NCBI GenBank assembly: GCA_020850415.1
Contig: JADZER010000040.1
Coordinates: 48,185-112,184 of the forward strand
Reading direction: 5' to 3'
DNA: 64,000 nucleotides
DNA from: Phycisphaerales bacterium
GTDB lineage: Bacteria; Planctomycetota; Phycisphaerae; Phycisphaerales; UBA1924
Shown: in pieces, positions 15,782 through 24,333 of the stretch
How the letters are laid out: every line of letters begins with the position of its first letter
Numbering within the stretch: position 1 is the stretch's first letter
The notes under the pieces: model-generated
Told to the model about the DNA's origin: nothing
Seen by the model: the letters and a program-made list of their open reading frames with translations, nothing else
Database searches by the model: none
Position numbers and translations under genes: made by a program

Positions 15782-17944
15782 TCACCTGCTGGCCCTGATC
15801 GCCCACTCAAAGCTGTCGCCGGTGGTGATGGTTGCGGCGTCAACTGTGGCGTGCGCGGGGTAGACCGTGCCCGGGGCGCCGATCGTGTAGGCGGTCCCGG
15901 CCGAGGCCATTTTGCCCTGCTGTTGGACGGCCGCGCCGGAGGCGACGGGGAACTCCAGGCCCAGGATGTCGGTCGTGCCGATCGAGGCCGTGCCGCTGCC
16001 GGCGGGGAGGATGATCTTGGTGACCCCGAGGAAGGGCTTGGCGCCCTGGGCGCTGGTCTGGCCGGCCGACACCTCGATGGCGTCGGCGATGCGCTCGCCC
16101 GCGGCATTGTCGCCGATCACGATCGCGGTGAAGTCCGCGCCCTGGGTCTGGCTGAGGGTGAGCTTGAGCACGCGGTAGCCCTGGGGCTGGGTGATGAACC
16201 CCGTGATGGTCTGCTCGGAACCGGTGAGGGTCGTCGGGCCGTTGACGCCGGTGTTGGACGCCGCGGGGACGGTGATGGTGCGCTGGACCATCGGCGACGG
16301 GGCGACGGCGGCCCCCACCGGGCCGTACCACTTGGAGAACTCGGTGCCGGCAACGGCGATTCCTTGGACTGTCCCCCCGTCCGGGCCGCGGAGGTCGTAC
16401 TGGTCCGTCTCCCGCTCGTCAATGTCCACAGACGACACCGTTCCGCCGACCAATGTGATCGAGTCGGCCTCGTCTGCACGCGCGCCGAACGACCTGCCGG
16501 GGTCGGCGGGCGCCGCCGCACCCTGCTCGGCTCGGATCACACACCCCTCGAATCTGACCGGTCCGTCCGCAGAACCAGGCGCTGCCTCGATGTAGACGCC
16601 ATGGGCATCGATGTCCCCCACCAAGGACCTCCCCTCGATCTCGCAGTTGGTGAAGACGATGACCCCCGGCTCGCACCCCTCCTTGTCGTCCACGGAAACA
16701 CCATGATACTGCAACTGAGGCACCGCGCTGAGTTGGCCCCTCGAACTGTCACCGGAGATGGAGCAGCCGGACACCTCGATTCGGTCTCCGCATTCAGAGC
16801 GCAACCCATAGTGCGAGCCGTATAGAATGCTGTTCGTGATGATGACATCTGAGCAGTCGCTCTTCAGTTGCACTCCGGCAAGCCGTCCCTCGAGGAACGA
16901 GTTCTCAATCCGAAGGCCGCTCGTGCCGTTCGCGCTAACACCTGCGTTGTCGTTGTCGCCGGGGCCCGCCGTCACCTTCCTCGTGACCGTGGTCGTATTG
17001 GTGATGTGCGTGTCGTTTCCCGCAATAATGCCGTGGCCGTCGAGCTTATAGAGATCGCAGTCCGTGATCGTCATCCGCAGCGACGGACCGCCCTGGATGC
17101 CGGCGTTTACTTGGTTCGTGTGCCGGATGCAAACGCGGGTGAAGGTCGGATCGACGATCGAGTCCGCCGCCAGCGAGCCCGAGAACCGGACAGGGATCGC
17201 GAGGTGACCGCTGAGCGTAAGGTCGGCGTCGCGCAGTGTGAACCGCTCGGTCTCATGGTCCAGCGAGATCCCGTGCCCGGCATCACCAGTGCTGACGAGC
17301 GAGAGAGCCTCCACCGTGATGTCCTCATTGGGAGTTGAGGAACTCCCACCGGCAAGCTCGATGCCAACGGTGTCCTCGCCGGTGGTCGTGATGGTGGCGC
17401 CGGTGATGAGCAGGTCGCGCACACGGACCGCCGCGCCGATGGCGCGGCTGGCGTCGGCGTCGACCCTGATCGTCACATTCTCGATAGTGATCCCGCTGGG
17501 GTCGTCGCCCGATCCCGGCTTGGTAAGCAGGATGCCGTCGAGATCGTCGCCGGTCCCGGTGTCGTCGGGGATCTCGATCGTGAGGTTGCGGATGGAGTTG
17601 TTCCGGGCCCCAAACCCGCTAATGATCACGCCGTTGTCGCCCAGCGGCGGCCTGATGATCACCGCGTCGGGGTCCACGCCGACGAGGTCCACATTCTCCC
17701 TGGTGTCCCCGAGCGTCACCTCCTCTTCGTACACCCCGGCGTAGATGAGCACCGTGTAGCGAACGGTCGGATCGTCCGGAATACCGTTGTTGATGGCCCC
17801 CTGGATGGTGGTGTAGTTCGCTGATTCTGTGGCGGTCGGATCGACGATCACGGTGTAGGTGAAGTCCGGCTGGGCGAGGCCGGGGCTCGTCCCAAGCGAG
17901 ACGAGGGCACACAGAGCGGCGAGAGCGGTTCTTGGTGTCATCAT
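15782..17944 (-). CDS. Secreted right-handed beta-helix protein
   Basis: A 720-residue exported protein. The signal peptide (MMTPRTALAALCALVSLGTS, cleavage near LAQ) is followed by an entry to a pectate-lyase/pectinesterase-like solenoid: YTTIQGAINNGIPDDPTVRY then VLIYAGVYEEEVTLGD. Residues 90-560 are parallel beta-helix coils with repeating I-x-N-x-x-I units (SIRNLTIEIPDD, ITIENVTIRVDA, IIAGNDTHITNTTTV, VIITNSILYGSHYG). The last 150 residues are a separate beta-rich domain unlike the helix. No catalytic residues of pectate lyase could be fixed, so binding or cleavage of a polysaccharide is a guess. It has no dockerin tail. GGAGACAGG precedes the first ATG. It is divergent from a dockerin-bearing propeller protein 145 bases away. 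Confidence 0.75.
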   Translation of the reverse strand: MMTPRTALAALCALVSLGTSPGLAQPDFTYTVIVDPTATESANYTTIQGAINNGIPDDPTVRYTVLIYAGVYEEEVTLGDTRENVDLVGVDPDAVIIRPPLGDNGVIISGFGARNNSIRNLTIEIPDDTGTGDDLDGILLTKPGSGDDPSGITIENVTIRVDADASRAIGAAVRVRDLLITGATITTTGEDTVGIELAGGSSSTPNEDITVEALSLVSTGDAGHGISLDHETERFTLRDADLTLSGHLAIPVRFSGSLAADSIVDPTFTRVCIRHTNQVNAGIQGGPSLRMTITDCDLYKLDGHGIIAGNDTHITNTTTVTRKVTAGPGDNDNAGVSANGTSGLRIENSFLEGRLAGVQLKSDCSDVIITNSILYGSHYGLRSECGDRIEVSGCSISGDSSRGQLSAVPQLQYHGVSVDDKEGCEPGVIVFTNCEIEGRSLVGDIDAHGVYIEAAPGSADGPVRFEGCVIRAEQGAAAPADPGRSFGARADEADSITLVGGTVSSVDIDERETDQYDLRGPDGGTVQGIAVAGTEFSKWYGPVGAAVAPSPMVQRTITVPAASNTGVNGPTTLTGSEQTITGFITQPQGYRVLKLTLSQTQGADFTAIVIGDNAAGERIADAIEVSAGQTSAQGAKPFLGVTKIILPAGSGTASIGTTDILGLEFPVASGAAVQQQGKMASAGTAYTIGAPGTVYPAHATVDAATITTGDSFEWAIRASR

Positions 17945-18011
17945 GGCCTGTCTCCAATGTTGGGGGAAGTTGTCCCAGACTACCGATCTTCCCATTGTTA
18001 CGCAAATCGCC

Positions 18012-18040
18012 TTGACAGCGTTGCACCGGTCTGCGAGACT
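18012..18040 (+). promoter_or_regulatory. Candidate promoter of the PQQ-propeller gene
   Basis: A perfect TTGACA at 18012-18017 is followed after 17 bases by GAGACT at 18035-18040. The -10 is poor (3 of 6), the -35 is consensus. Start of transcription would fall about 40 bases before the ATG, with AAGGAGG in the leader. Confidence 0.4.
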
Positions 18041-18089
18041 GACCGAGTGTTCGGGACGCTGACCACCCGGGGCGAAGGAGGGCTGTGCA

Positions 18090-19424
18090 ATGCGAGGAAC
18101 GCCCGGGGTAGCGGTGCTTGCGTGCCTAGCGGGCTGCGGCCTGCCGGCCCTTGCCCAGCAGGATGGCTGGCCGATGTGGCAGCGGACGCCGACCCGCCTG
18201 GGCAACACCACCGCTGTGGGCCCCAAGACCCCCACAATCGAGTGGTCGATCCAGTTTGATCCAAACGACTACGACCTTGAGTACAACGGCTCGCCCATCA
18301 TGGACGGCGAGGGGCGCATCTTTCTGTGCGTGCAGAGGGGCTTGGCGGCGATCGACAGCCATGCTCGTTCAACGCTGTGGTCGTTCGAGATCGATGACCG
18401 TGGCGGCTACACACCCGCCTACGACTCTGGCGTGGTTGTCTTCGGCAGCCCCACGGATTACATCTACGGCGTGGACGCCGCGACCGGGCTGGGACTCTGG
18501 TCGTTCCCCGAGCCAGGCCGGCCCAACCTCTCTCCAGTGGCCGCCGACGGCGTGGTGTACTACATCACCCAGCTCGGCGACATCAAGGCGAGGCGGATCG
18601 CCGACGGCCAACTCCTCTGGGCGAAAGCCATACCCTCGGGCAGCATCGCGCACCCCGCGCTCGACCTGGACGGCAGAGTGTTCTCTGGGTCGAACACGCA
18701 GTTCGACACTAGGGCGCTCTCAACGACCGATGGGTCGCTGCTCTGGTCCTCCCCGATGGAGCGGTGGCTCAACGGCACGCTCCCGGTGCTGACCGACGAC
18801 GGGGCGGACGGCCGCGTCTATGTCGCCGACTTCAACGCCAACCTCCGCTGCTTCAACCGGCTCACCGGCGAGCAGATGTGGGCGGTGGACCTCGGCAGCG
18901 CCTCCACCGGCACGGTCTGTGTCGGCCATGACGGCACCGTCTACGCCGGCGCGTTCATCGGCAGCACCAAGAAGCTGTTCGCCTATACCCCCGACGGCGA
19001 CCTTCTGTGGGAGTACCTGATCGGCATCGCCGACGGCCTCAAGCACCCCCCGATCGTGGACGGCGACGGCACGATCTACTTTACCACCTTCAAGACCGCC
19101 TCCACCCCCATAGGCCGCGTCCACGCCCTGAAACCCGACGGCAGCGTGCTCTGGATCAAGGACATGCCCGAGCGAGTCGCCTCCAGCCCCATGCTCGCCC
19201 CCGACGGCACCCTCTATGTCAACTGCGCCGACACCTACCTCTACGCCATCAAGGACCCGTGTCTCGCCGATTTCAACGGCGACGGCTCGGTCAGCACCCT
19301 CGACTTCCTCGCGTTCCTCAACGCCTGGGTCGCCCAGGAACCCAAGGCCGACTGGAACCACGACGGCTCATTCGACACCCTTGATTTCCTGGCATTCCTC
19401 AACACCTGGGCCGCGGGCTGCTGA
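18090..19424 (+). CDS. Secreted PQQ-like beta-propeller with dockerin-like tail
   Basis: A 444-residue exported protein with signal peptide MRGTPGVAVLACLAGCGLPA (cleavage near ALAQ). Repeats of the pyrroloquinoline-quinone type follow: YGVDAATGLGLWSFPEPG, ARRIADGQLLWAKA, ALSTTDGSLLWSSP, CFNRLTGEQMWAVDL, AYTPDGDLLWEYL and ALKPDGSVLWIKD, each a blade with terminal Trp. Such propellers often act as scaffolds or binding modules; the cofactor ligands of real quinoproteins were not found. The C-terminus is a dockerin-like pair (DFNGDGSVSTLDFLAFLNAW, DWNHDGSFDTLDFLAFLNTW) ending in Cys. AAGGAGG lies 9 bases before the ATG. The 3' end overlaps the convergent GyrI-like gene by 26 bases. Confidence 0.85.
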   Translation: MRGTPGVAVLACLAGCGLPALAQQDGWPMWQRTPTRLGNTTAVGPKTPTIEWSIQFDPNDYDLEYNGSPIMDGEGRIFLCVQRGLAAIDSHARSTLWSFEIDDRGGYTPAYDSGVVVFGSPTDYIYGVDAATGLGLWSFPEPGRPNLSPVAADGVVYYITQLGDIKARRIADGQLLWAKAIPSGSIAHPALDLDGRVFSGSNTQFDTRALSTTDGSLLWSSPMERWLNGTLPVLTDDGADGRVYVADFNANLRCFNRLTGEQMWAVDLGSASTGTVCVGHDGTVYAGAFIGSTKKLFAYTPDGDLLWEYLIGIADGLKHPPIVDGDGTIYFTTFKTASTPIGRVHALKPDGSVLWIKDMPERVASSPMLAPDGTLYVNCADTYLYAIKDPCLADFNGDGSVSTLDFLAFLNAWVAQEPKADWNHDGSFDTLDFLAFLNTWAAGC

Positions 19425-19908
19425 ACGAGCCTGAGTCCTCCCGTCCGGTCGGCACATGGGTCGCGGTGCGCAGGTCCTCCGGCTTGGTGTTCAAGGGGTT
19501 GTTGAGATAGATCTCGTAGCAGGGGCCGGCGGGCGTGAGGTTGTGGCGCGGGAGCCAGGTGTCGAACAGCCATGTGTAGGACTCGCCGAGGCGGTCGTAG
19601 GGGCCCTTGTGGGTGGCGACGGCGTATCGGGCGGCGGGGAGGTCGAGGGCGGTGATCCCTGCTCCGGGGTCGCCCTGGAAGCCGGGCGGGGCGGTGACGC
19701 AGGCGTCGGCGCGCAGGGCGTCGGCGGGGCAGAGTCGTGGGTTGTCGTGGTAGACGCCGAGGATCTGGGTGTGCGGGCCGAACAGGCCGCGCATGCCGGC
19801 CCAGGCGCAGACCTTCCGGAAGCAGGGGCCGAGCTCCATGTAGGGCCCGACATGGCGCACCGCGGCGAGGTGGAGGGCGGGGCAATCCTTGAGTTCGACA
19901 TCGAGCAT
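19399..19908 (-). CDS. GyrI-like small-molecule-binding domain protein
   Basis: A 169-residue cytoplasmic protein made only of a GyrI-like / AraC effector-binding domain. Seen are the first strand with HLAAVRHVGPYMELG, the turn DNPRLCPADALRADACVTAP, the second half AARYAVATHKGPYDRLGESY and the end PAGPCYEIYLNNPLNTKPEDL with the conserved glutamate in YEIYLN. Stand-alone members bind small hydrophobic molecules or, as in E. coli GyrI, gyrase; no DNA-binding domain is attached here. Start set by AAGGAG 7 bases upstream. The gene is divergent from the thiamine-binding-protein gene (86 bases). Confidence 0.85.
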   Translation of the reverse strand: MLDVELKDCPALHLAAVRHVGPYMELGPCFRKVCAWAGMRGLFGPHTQILGVYHDNPRLCPADALRADACVTAPPGFQGDPGAGITALDLPAARYAVATHKGPYDRLGESYTWLFDTWLPRHNLTPAGPCYEIYLNNPLNTKPEDLRTATHVPTGREDSGSFSSPRPRC

Positions 19909-19982
19909 GGCGTTCTCCTTGCGTCGGCCGCGGGGCGCCATCCAGCCTACCACGGGCGGGCCTGGGTCCGGCCGGTGTCGGC

Positions 19983-19988
19983 TAGGAT
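19983..19988 (+). promoter_or_regulatory. Candidate leaderless -10 box of the MTH1187-family gene
   Basis: TAGGAT, 5 bases (TGGGC), then the ATG at 19994; no Shine-Dalgarno. Confidence 0.42.
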
Positions 19989-19993
19989 TGGGC

Positions 19994-20296
19994 ATGCGAG
20001 TCATAGCTGATTTCACGGTCGTGCCGATCGGCGTCGGGGTGTCGCTGTCCAAGTATGTGGCGGCGTGCGAGCGGGTGCTGACCGAGCTGGGGGTCGCGCA
20101 CACGCTCCACGCCAACGGGACCGGCGTGGAGGGCGAGTGGGAGGAGGTGTTCGCGGCGATCCGGCGGTGCCACGAGGTGGTGCACGGGATGGGGGCGCCG
20201 CGGATCTCGACGACGATCAAGGTGAGCACGCGGACCGACCGCGAGCAGTCGATGGCGGAGAAGGTCGAGAGCGTGCGGGGGAAGGGCGGGGGCTGA
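19994..20296 (+). CDS. MTH1187-family thiamine-binding protein
   Basis: A 100-residue cytoplasmic protein of the MTH1187/YkoF (UPF0045) family, a ferredoxin-like fold that binds thiamine. The family pattern is clear: MRVIADFTVVPIGVGVSLSK at the start, HTLHANGTGVEGEWEEVFAA in the middle (the TNxxGT-like ligand loop) and MGAPRISTTIKVSTRTDRE near the end. Length matches the family. It probably buffers or carries thiamine but the exact job is not known. It stands alone here, convergent with pdxA 40 bases away. The start has no ribosome site and a TAnnnT box at 5 bases. Confidence 0.9.
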   Translation: MRVIADFTVVPIGVGVSLSKYVAACERVLTELGVAHTLHANGTGVEGEWEEVFAAIRRCHEVVHGMGAPRISTTIKVSTRTDREQSMAEKVESVRGKGGG

Positions 20297-20336
20297 GCGG
20301 GGAGTGAGTGGGCGCGTGGCCTTCTCTGCGCGCCGT

Positions 20337-21401
20337 TCAGACCACCGCGCCCTTGGAGTTCCTGGTCATTCGGACGGCGAGCTGCATGGCGGTGATCATC
20401 GAGCCGGGGTCGGCGAGGTTCTTGCCGGCGATGTCGAAGGCGGTGCCGTGGTCGGGGCTGGTGCGGACGGTGGGCAGGCCGACGGTGACATTGACGGCCT
20501 GGTCGCGGTAGAGGAGTTTCAGGGGGATCAGGCCCTGGTCGTGGTACATGGCGACGACGAGGTCGAAGCGGGCGCGCCGGTCGGGCTGGGGGATGGCGTC
20601 GCGGAAGATGGTGTCGGCGGGGAACGGGCCGCGGGCGTCGATGCCGTGGCTGGTGGCGACCTCGATGGCGGGGGTGATGATGCGGGTCTCTTCGTCGCCG
20701 AGCAGGCCGCCCTCGCCGGCGTGGGGGTTCAGGCCGCAGACGGCGATGCGGGGTCGTTCGATGCCGAGCCTGCGGCAGGCGTCGTGCCCGAGGTCGATGG
20801 CGTCGAAGACGCGTCCGATGGTGAGTTCGTTTCGGACCTCCATGAGGGGGAGGTGTGTGGTGGCGAGGATGACGCGGAGGTGCTCGCTGACGAACATCAT
20901 GGCGTGGCGCTTGACGGCGAAGCGGGTGGCGAGCAGGTCGGTGTGGCCGGGGTACTTGGCTCGGCCGGCGAGGGCCCAGGCCTCTTTGGAGATCGGGCCG
21001 GTGACGATCGCGTCGGCGTGGAGGGGGTTGGCGGCGGGGAGCCTGGCGGCGGCGATCGCGTCCTCGACGAAGCGGAAGGAGAGCTCGCCGGAGCGCTTGT
21101 TGTGGGTGCGGGGGTGCTCGTCGTGGGCGTCGGCGGGTTCGTAGTCGATCAGGGTGACATCGTGCGCGAGTGCGGTGTCGATGAGCTCGGAGCCGTGGGC
21201 GACGCGCCACCAGAAGGGCTCGACGGAGGCGGCGTGGGCGGCGGCGTGGAGGCTGCTGCCGGTGCCGAGGATGCGCCAGCGGGCGAGGTTGCGGAGCTTG
21301 CGGTCGGCGAGGGCCTTGATGATGACCTCGGGGCCGATGCCGCCGGGGTCACCGAGGGTGACGGCGATGGCGGGGCGTGTTGCGGGGTCGTCGTTGATCA
21401 C
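20337..21401 (-). CDS. pdxA: 4-hydroxythreonine-4-phosphate dehydrogenase
   Basis: A 354-residue NAD-dependent dehydrogenase of the DXP-dependent vitamin B6 pathway; it oxidises 4-phosphohydroxy-threonine, feeding PdxJ. Motifs: TLGDPGGIGPEVIIKAL at the start, the three metal histidines in KYPGHTDLLA, GLNPHAGEGG and AMYHDQGLIP, and TVGLPTVRTSPDHGTAFDIAG near the end. I choose the GTG at 21401 because a TACAAT box ends 5 bases before it and because the 18 codons further upstream (to 21455) are read from an inverted repeat (21415-21495). The longer form is possible but unlikely. pdxH is about 12 kb away. Confidence 0.94.
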   Translation of the reverse strand: MINDDPATRPAIAVTLGDPGGIGPEVIIKALADRKLRNLARWRILGTGSSLHAAAHAASVEPFWWRVAHGSELIDTALAHDVTLIDYEPADAHDEHPRTHNKRSGELSFRFVEDAIAAARLPAANPLHADAIVTGPISKEAWALAGRAKYPGHTDLLATRFAVKRHAMMFVSEHLRVILATTHLPLMEVRNELTIGRVFDAIDLGHDACRRLGIERPRIAVCGLNPHAGEGGLLGDEETRIITPAIEVATSHGIDARGPFPADTIFRDAIPQPDRRARFDLVVAMYHDQGLIPLKLLYRDQAVNVTVGLPTVRTSPDHGTAFDIAGKNLADPGSMITAMQLAVRMTRNSKGAVV

Positions 21402-21406
21402 GGGGG

Positions 21407-21412
21407 ATTGTA
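21407..21412 (-). promoter_or_regulatory. Candidate leaderless -10 box of pdxA
   Basis: TACAAT (5 of 6 to consensus) on the minus strand, then 5 bases (CCCCC), then the GTG at 21401. It decides the start. The palindromic repeat begins 3 bases further upstream, so the -35 region lies within the repeat. Confidence 0.5.
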
Positions 21413-21414
21413 GA

Positions 21415-21495
21415 GGTGGCACGGCTCTCCGAGCCGTGGGGCTGGATGCTGTCACTCACGGCTCGGAGAGCCGTGCCACCAGGAGCCGTGCCACC
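21415..21495. repeat. REP-like palindrome family 1, inverted doublet
   Basis: Copy one (21415-21439) reads GGTGGCACGGCTCT then CCGAGCCGTG, itself a hairpin. After a short spacer the reverse complement follows (21456-21480), and a part copy GGAGCCGTGCCACC at 21482-21495. Other copies are at 51288-51358 and 54544-54567. It lies between pdxA and the GNAT gene. Confidence 0.9.
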
Positions 21496-21496
21496 T

Positions 21497-22333
21497 TCAG
21501 GCTCGCCACTCGAAGGCCCAGTGCATGAACTCGGCGATGGGTTGGAATCCGACGCGGGCGTAGACGCGGTTGGGGGTGGGGTCGTCGGCGTCGGTGAAGA
21601 TGAGGATGTCGCGGGTGTCGAGGGCGAGGAGGTGGGCGGAGAGGAGGGCGGTGACGGCGCGGCCGCGCCCCTGGGCGCGCGGGGCGGGGGGGGTGTAGAC
21701 GCAGTTGATGGTCTTGGTGTTCGCGGTGGGCCGGCTCCAGCTGGCGGCGGCGACGGGGTCGCCGCGGTGTTCGAGCACGAAGAGGCGCCCGGCGGCGGTG
21801 GCGGTGCGGACCTTCTGCCGGGCGTTTCGGACATGGAGGGGGCTTCGGGTGTCGTCGTCGAAGCTGTCGGCCCAGCGGACGAGGAGGTCCTCGTCGTCGT
21901 CCGTCGCGGGGCGGAGGGTCTCGCCGTCGGGCGTGAAGCTGGGGTTGCTGGCGAGGCGGTGGAGCGTGAGGCGGCGCTCGAAGCGGATGGCGACGCCGGC
22001 CCGTTCGGCGAACGCGCCGGCGGCGGCGTCGGCGGCGTGTCGGGGGCCGACCAGGCCGCGGGAGCGGGTGGCGCACTCGGCGAGTGCGCGGCCGAGGGAT
22101 CGGGCGGCGGGGGCGTTGGCGCGGGAGATGATGGCCTCGTTGATGGAGGACTGGAGTATGGCGGCCTGGGGGGAGTCGCCGGAGAAGGCGCCGAGGGCGA
22201 GCTCGGGGTGGGTGAAGGGGCGCGGGGACTGGGCGAAGCCGAGGAGGAGGCTGTGGTCCGGTTCGTGGCGGGTGAGGACCGGACCGACCGCGAGGAGGAG
22301 GTCCGCACCGGACTGGTATCGCTGGGTGTGCAT
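21497..22333 (-). CDS. GNAT-family N-acetyltransferase
   Basis: A 278-residue cytoplasmic protein. The C-terminal half is a GNAT fold: GRLFVLEHRGDPVAAASWSR, then INCVYTPPAPRAQGRGRAVT (the acetyl-CoA loop, Q/R-x-x-G-x-G/A pattern as QGRGRA) and ILIFTDADDPTPNRVYARVG with FQPIAEFMHWAF at the end. The N-terminal 130 residues are a family-specific domain (SGADLLLAVGPVLTRHEPDH) of unknown role. The acceptor is not known. It lies 50 bases downstream of the ABC permease gene on the same strand and is probably transcribed with it. The 3' end touches the inverted repeat. Confidence 0.83.
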   Translation of the reverse strand: MHTQRYQSGADLLLAVGPVLTRHEPDHSLLLGFAQSPRPFTHPELALGAFSGDSPQAAILQSSINEAIISRANAPAARSLGRALAECATRSRGLVGPRHAADAAAGAFAERAGVAIRFERRLTLHRLASNPSFTPDGETLRPATDDDEDLLVRWADSFDDDTRSPLHVRNARQKVRTATAAGRLFVLEHRGDPVAAASWSRPTANTKTINCVYTPPAPRAQGRGRAVTALLSAHLLALDTRDILIFTDADDPTPNRVYARVGFQPIAEFMHWAFEWRA

Positions 22334-22383
22334 GGGTGCATCCCGGGACCCGGGAGCGGGGGCCGGCCGGGGCGGGAGGGGGG

Positions 22384-24153
22384 TCAGACTCGGAAGATGG
22401 AGCCGAGCTTCTTTCCCAGGAGGAGCGACGCGCCGACGAGGGTGGTGGTGAGGAGGGCCATGCCCCAGACGCCCATGGCGCTGGCGACATGCTGCCCGAC
22501 GCCGAGCATCTCGCTGAAGGCGAAGATCTGCTTGGTGATGGGGTAGTGGTCGGTCTTCTGGGCGAGGATGAGCGAGTCGGAGACCTCGAGCATGGAGAAG
22601 CTGAAGACGAGCAGGCCGCCGGCGATGAGGTTGGCCATGATGAGGGGGACGATGACCTTGAGGACGGCCATGGGTCGTGAGGCGCCGAGGTTGACGGCGG
22701 CTTCCTCGAGCTCGCCCGAGGTCTGCTCGAGCCCGGCGACGGTGGCGCGGACGATGTAGGGGAGGCGCCGGACTGCGTAGGCGATGACGAGCAGGGGGAA
22801 GGGGTTGGGGTTGGCGCCGAAGACCTCGAGGACGCCGGGGAACAGGGGCGGGATGGAGAGCGCGGGGTCGGCGGGGTCGCCGAGGGTGAGGGCGCGCCCG
22901 AAGGGCCAGGCGAGGGTCATGGCGACATAGCCGAAGGCCATGACCAGGCCGGGGACGGCGAGGGGCAGCATGCAGAGGGCGTCGAGGACGGCGCGGCCGC
23001 GGACGGTGGTGCGGACGAGCAGGTACGCGATGACCAGGCCGACGCCGATGTCGAGGGTCATGGCGGCGGCGGAGAGGATGAGGCTGTTTCGGATGGAGCT
23101 GGTGGCGGCGGGGTCGGAGAGTGCGTAGCGGAAGTGCTCGGCGGTGAGGGCGTCGGGGAGTATGGAGCCGTACCACGCGCCGGGGGCGGCGATGCTGGTG
23201 AGCACCACGCCGAGGTGGGGGAGCACGGCGAGGAAGCCGACGGTGAAGAAGGCGGCGGACGCGGCGTAGGCGGCGGGGCCGGTGAGGCGGGTCTCGCTGG
23301 CGGCGCGGGCGGCCTTGGAGTACATGGCGTGGGCGCGCCCGCCGAACAGGATGCGCCCGACGGTGTAGAGCGCGATCGAGCAGGCGAGGAGGACGACGGT
23401 GAGCGCGTAGGGCTCGGCGGAGTTCTCCACCTCTTTGAGGCCGAAGAAGATCTGGACGGGGGTGACGGTGTAGAGGTCGAACATGAGCGGCGTGCCCAGC
23501 TCGGTGAAGGACCAGATGAAGACGATCGTGCCGCCGGCGAAGAGGCCGGGGCGGATGAGGGGGAGGGTGATCCGGAAGAAGCGGCGGACGGGGCCGGCGC
23601 CGAGGTTCTCGGCGGACTCCTTGAGGGCGGGGTCGAGGTTGGCGAGGGCGGCGGTGGCGTTGAGGTAGATGATGGGGTAGAGGTGGAGGGCCTCGGCGAT
23701 GACGACGCCCCAGAAGCGGCCCTGGCCGAGGACATCCCAGTCGGTGCCGAGGAGGGTGTTGATGGCGCCCTGACGCCCGAGGATGGCGCGGAGGCCGATG
23801 GCGCCGACGAAGGGCGGCAGGATGAGGGGGACCAGGGCGGCGGCGTTGAGGATCTTCTTGCCGGGGAAGCTGTAGCCGGCGTTGAGCACGGCCAGGGGGA
23901 GGGCGATCAGGATACAGAGGATGGTGGTGCAGCAGGCGATGAGGCCGGAGGTCATCAGCCCGGTGCGGTTGAGGGGGTCGCGGAAGACGAGGAAGAGGTG
24001 ATCCAGGGTGAAGCCCTGGCCCGTTGCCGGGTCGGCGGCGAACCCGCCGCGGACGGTGAGGAGGATGGGGACGAGGAGGAACCAGCCCAGCAGCGCGAGG
24101 ATGATCGCGAGGAGGAAGTAGTGCCAGAAGTGTGGTCGCTGGCGTTCGAGCAT
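22384..24153 (-). CDS. Two-domain ABC transporter permease (iron(III)/thiamine type)
   Basis: A 589-residue inner-membrane protein holding two fused permease domains, each of about six helices. Each has its EAA loop for the ATPase: ESAENLGAGPVRRFFRITLPL (about residue 190) and EEAAVNLGASRPMAVLKVIV (about residue 480). Fused permeases of this kind serve ferric-iron (FbpB/AfuB), thiamine (ThiP) and phosphonate importers. No binding protein or ATPase gene is near, so the substrate is open and the partners must be elsewhere. No ribosome site is seen; TACACT lies 7 bases before the ATG. The GNAT gene follows downstream. Confidence 0.9.
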   Translation of the reverse strand: MLERQRPHFWHYFLLAIILALLGWFLLVPILLTVRGGFAADPATGQGFTLDHLFLVFRDPLNRTGLMTSGLIACCTTILCILIALPLAVLNAGYSFPGKKILNAAALVPLILPPFVGAIGLRAILGRQGAINTLLGTDWDVLGQGRFWGVVIAEALHLYPIIYLNATAALANLDPALKESAENLGAGPVRRFFRITLPLIRPGLFAGGTIVFIWSFTELGTPLMFDLYTVTPVQIFFGLKEVENSAEPYALTVVLLACSIALYTVGRILFGGRAHAMYSKAARAASETRLTGPAAYAASAAFFTVGFLAVLPHLGVVLTSIAAPGAWYGSILPDALTAEHFRYALSDPAATSSIRNSLILSAAAMTLDIGVGLVIAYLLVRTTVRGRAVLDALCMLPLAVPGLVMAFGYVAMTLAWPFGRALTLGDPADPALSIPPLFPGVLEVFGANPNPFPLLVIAYAVRRLPYIVRATVAGLEQTSGELEEAAVNLGASRPMAVLKVIVPLIMANLIAGGLLVFSFSMLEVSDSLILAQKTDHYPITKQIFAFSEMLGVGQHVASAMGVWGMALLTTTLVGASLLLGKKLGSIFRV

Positions 24154-24160
24154 GGGGAGG

Positions 24161-24166
24161 AGTGTA
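24161..24166 (-). promoter_or_regulatory. Candidate leaderless -10 box of the permease gene
   Basis: TACACT on the minus strand followed by 7 bases and the ATG at 24153; no Shine-Dalgarno. Confidence 0.38.
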
Positions 24167-24333
24167 GGGGGAGGTGGTGGTTTGAGGACGCCGGGGCTGG
24201 GCTCTGCGAGAGGCCGGATCGGGTTGGTCGGGCGTGACCGGCGTGAGCTGCACGGGCCGTCCGAACCACCCGAACCTTCGCGGGGCCTCAGGTTCTGCTT
24301 CCGTGGAGCGTCGGACGGGCCACGCCGGCGGTG

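Noticed and set aside
19909..21210. Minus-strand extension of the GyrI-like frame to 21210
   Set aside because: The extra sequence is Arg/Pro/His-rich and crosses pdxA in another frame; the AAGGAG site at 19908 fixes the real start.
21405..21455. Upstream start of pdxA at 21455
   Set aside because: The added codons are the translation of an inverted repeat, and a TACAAT box lies just before the GTG at 21401.
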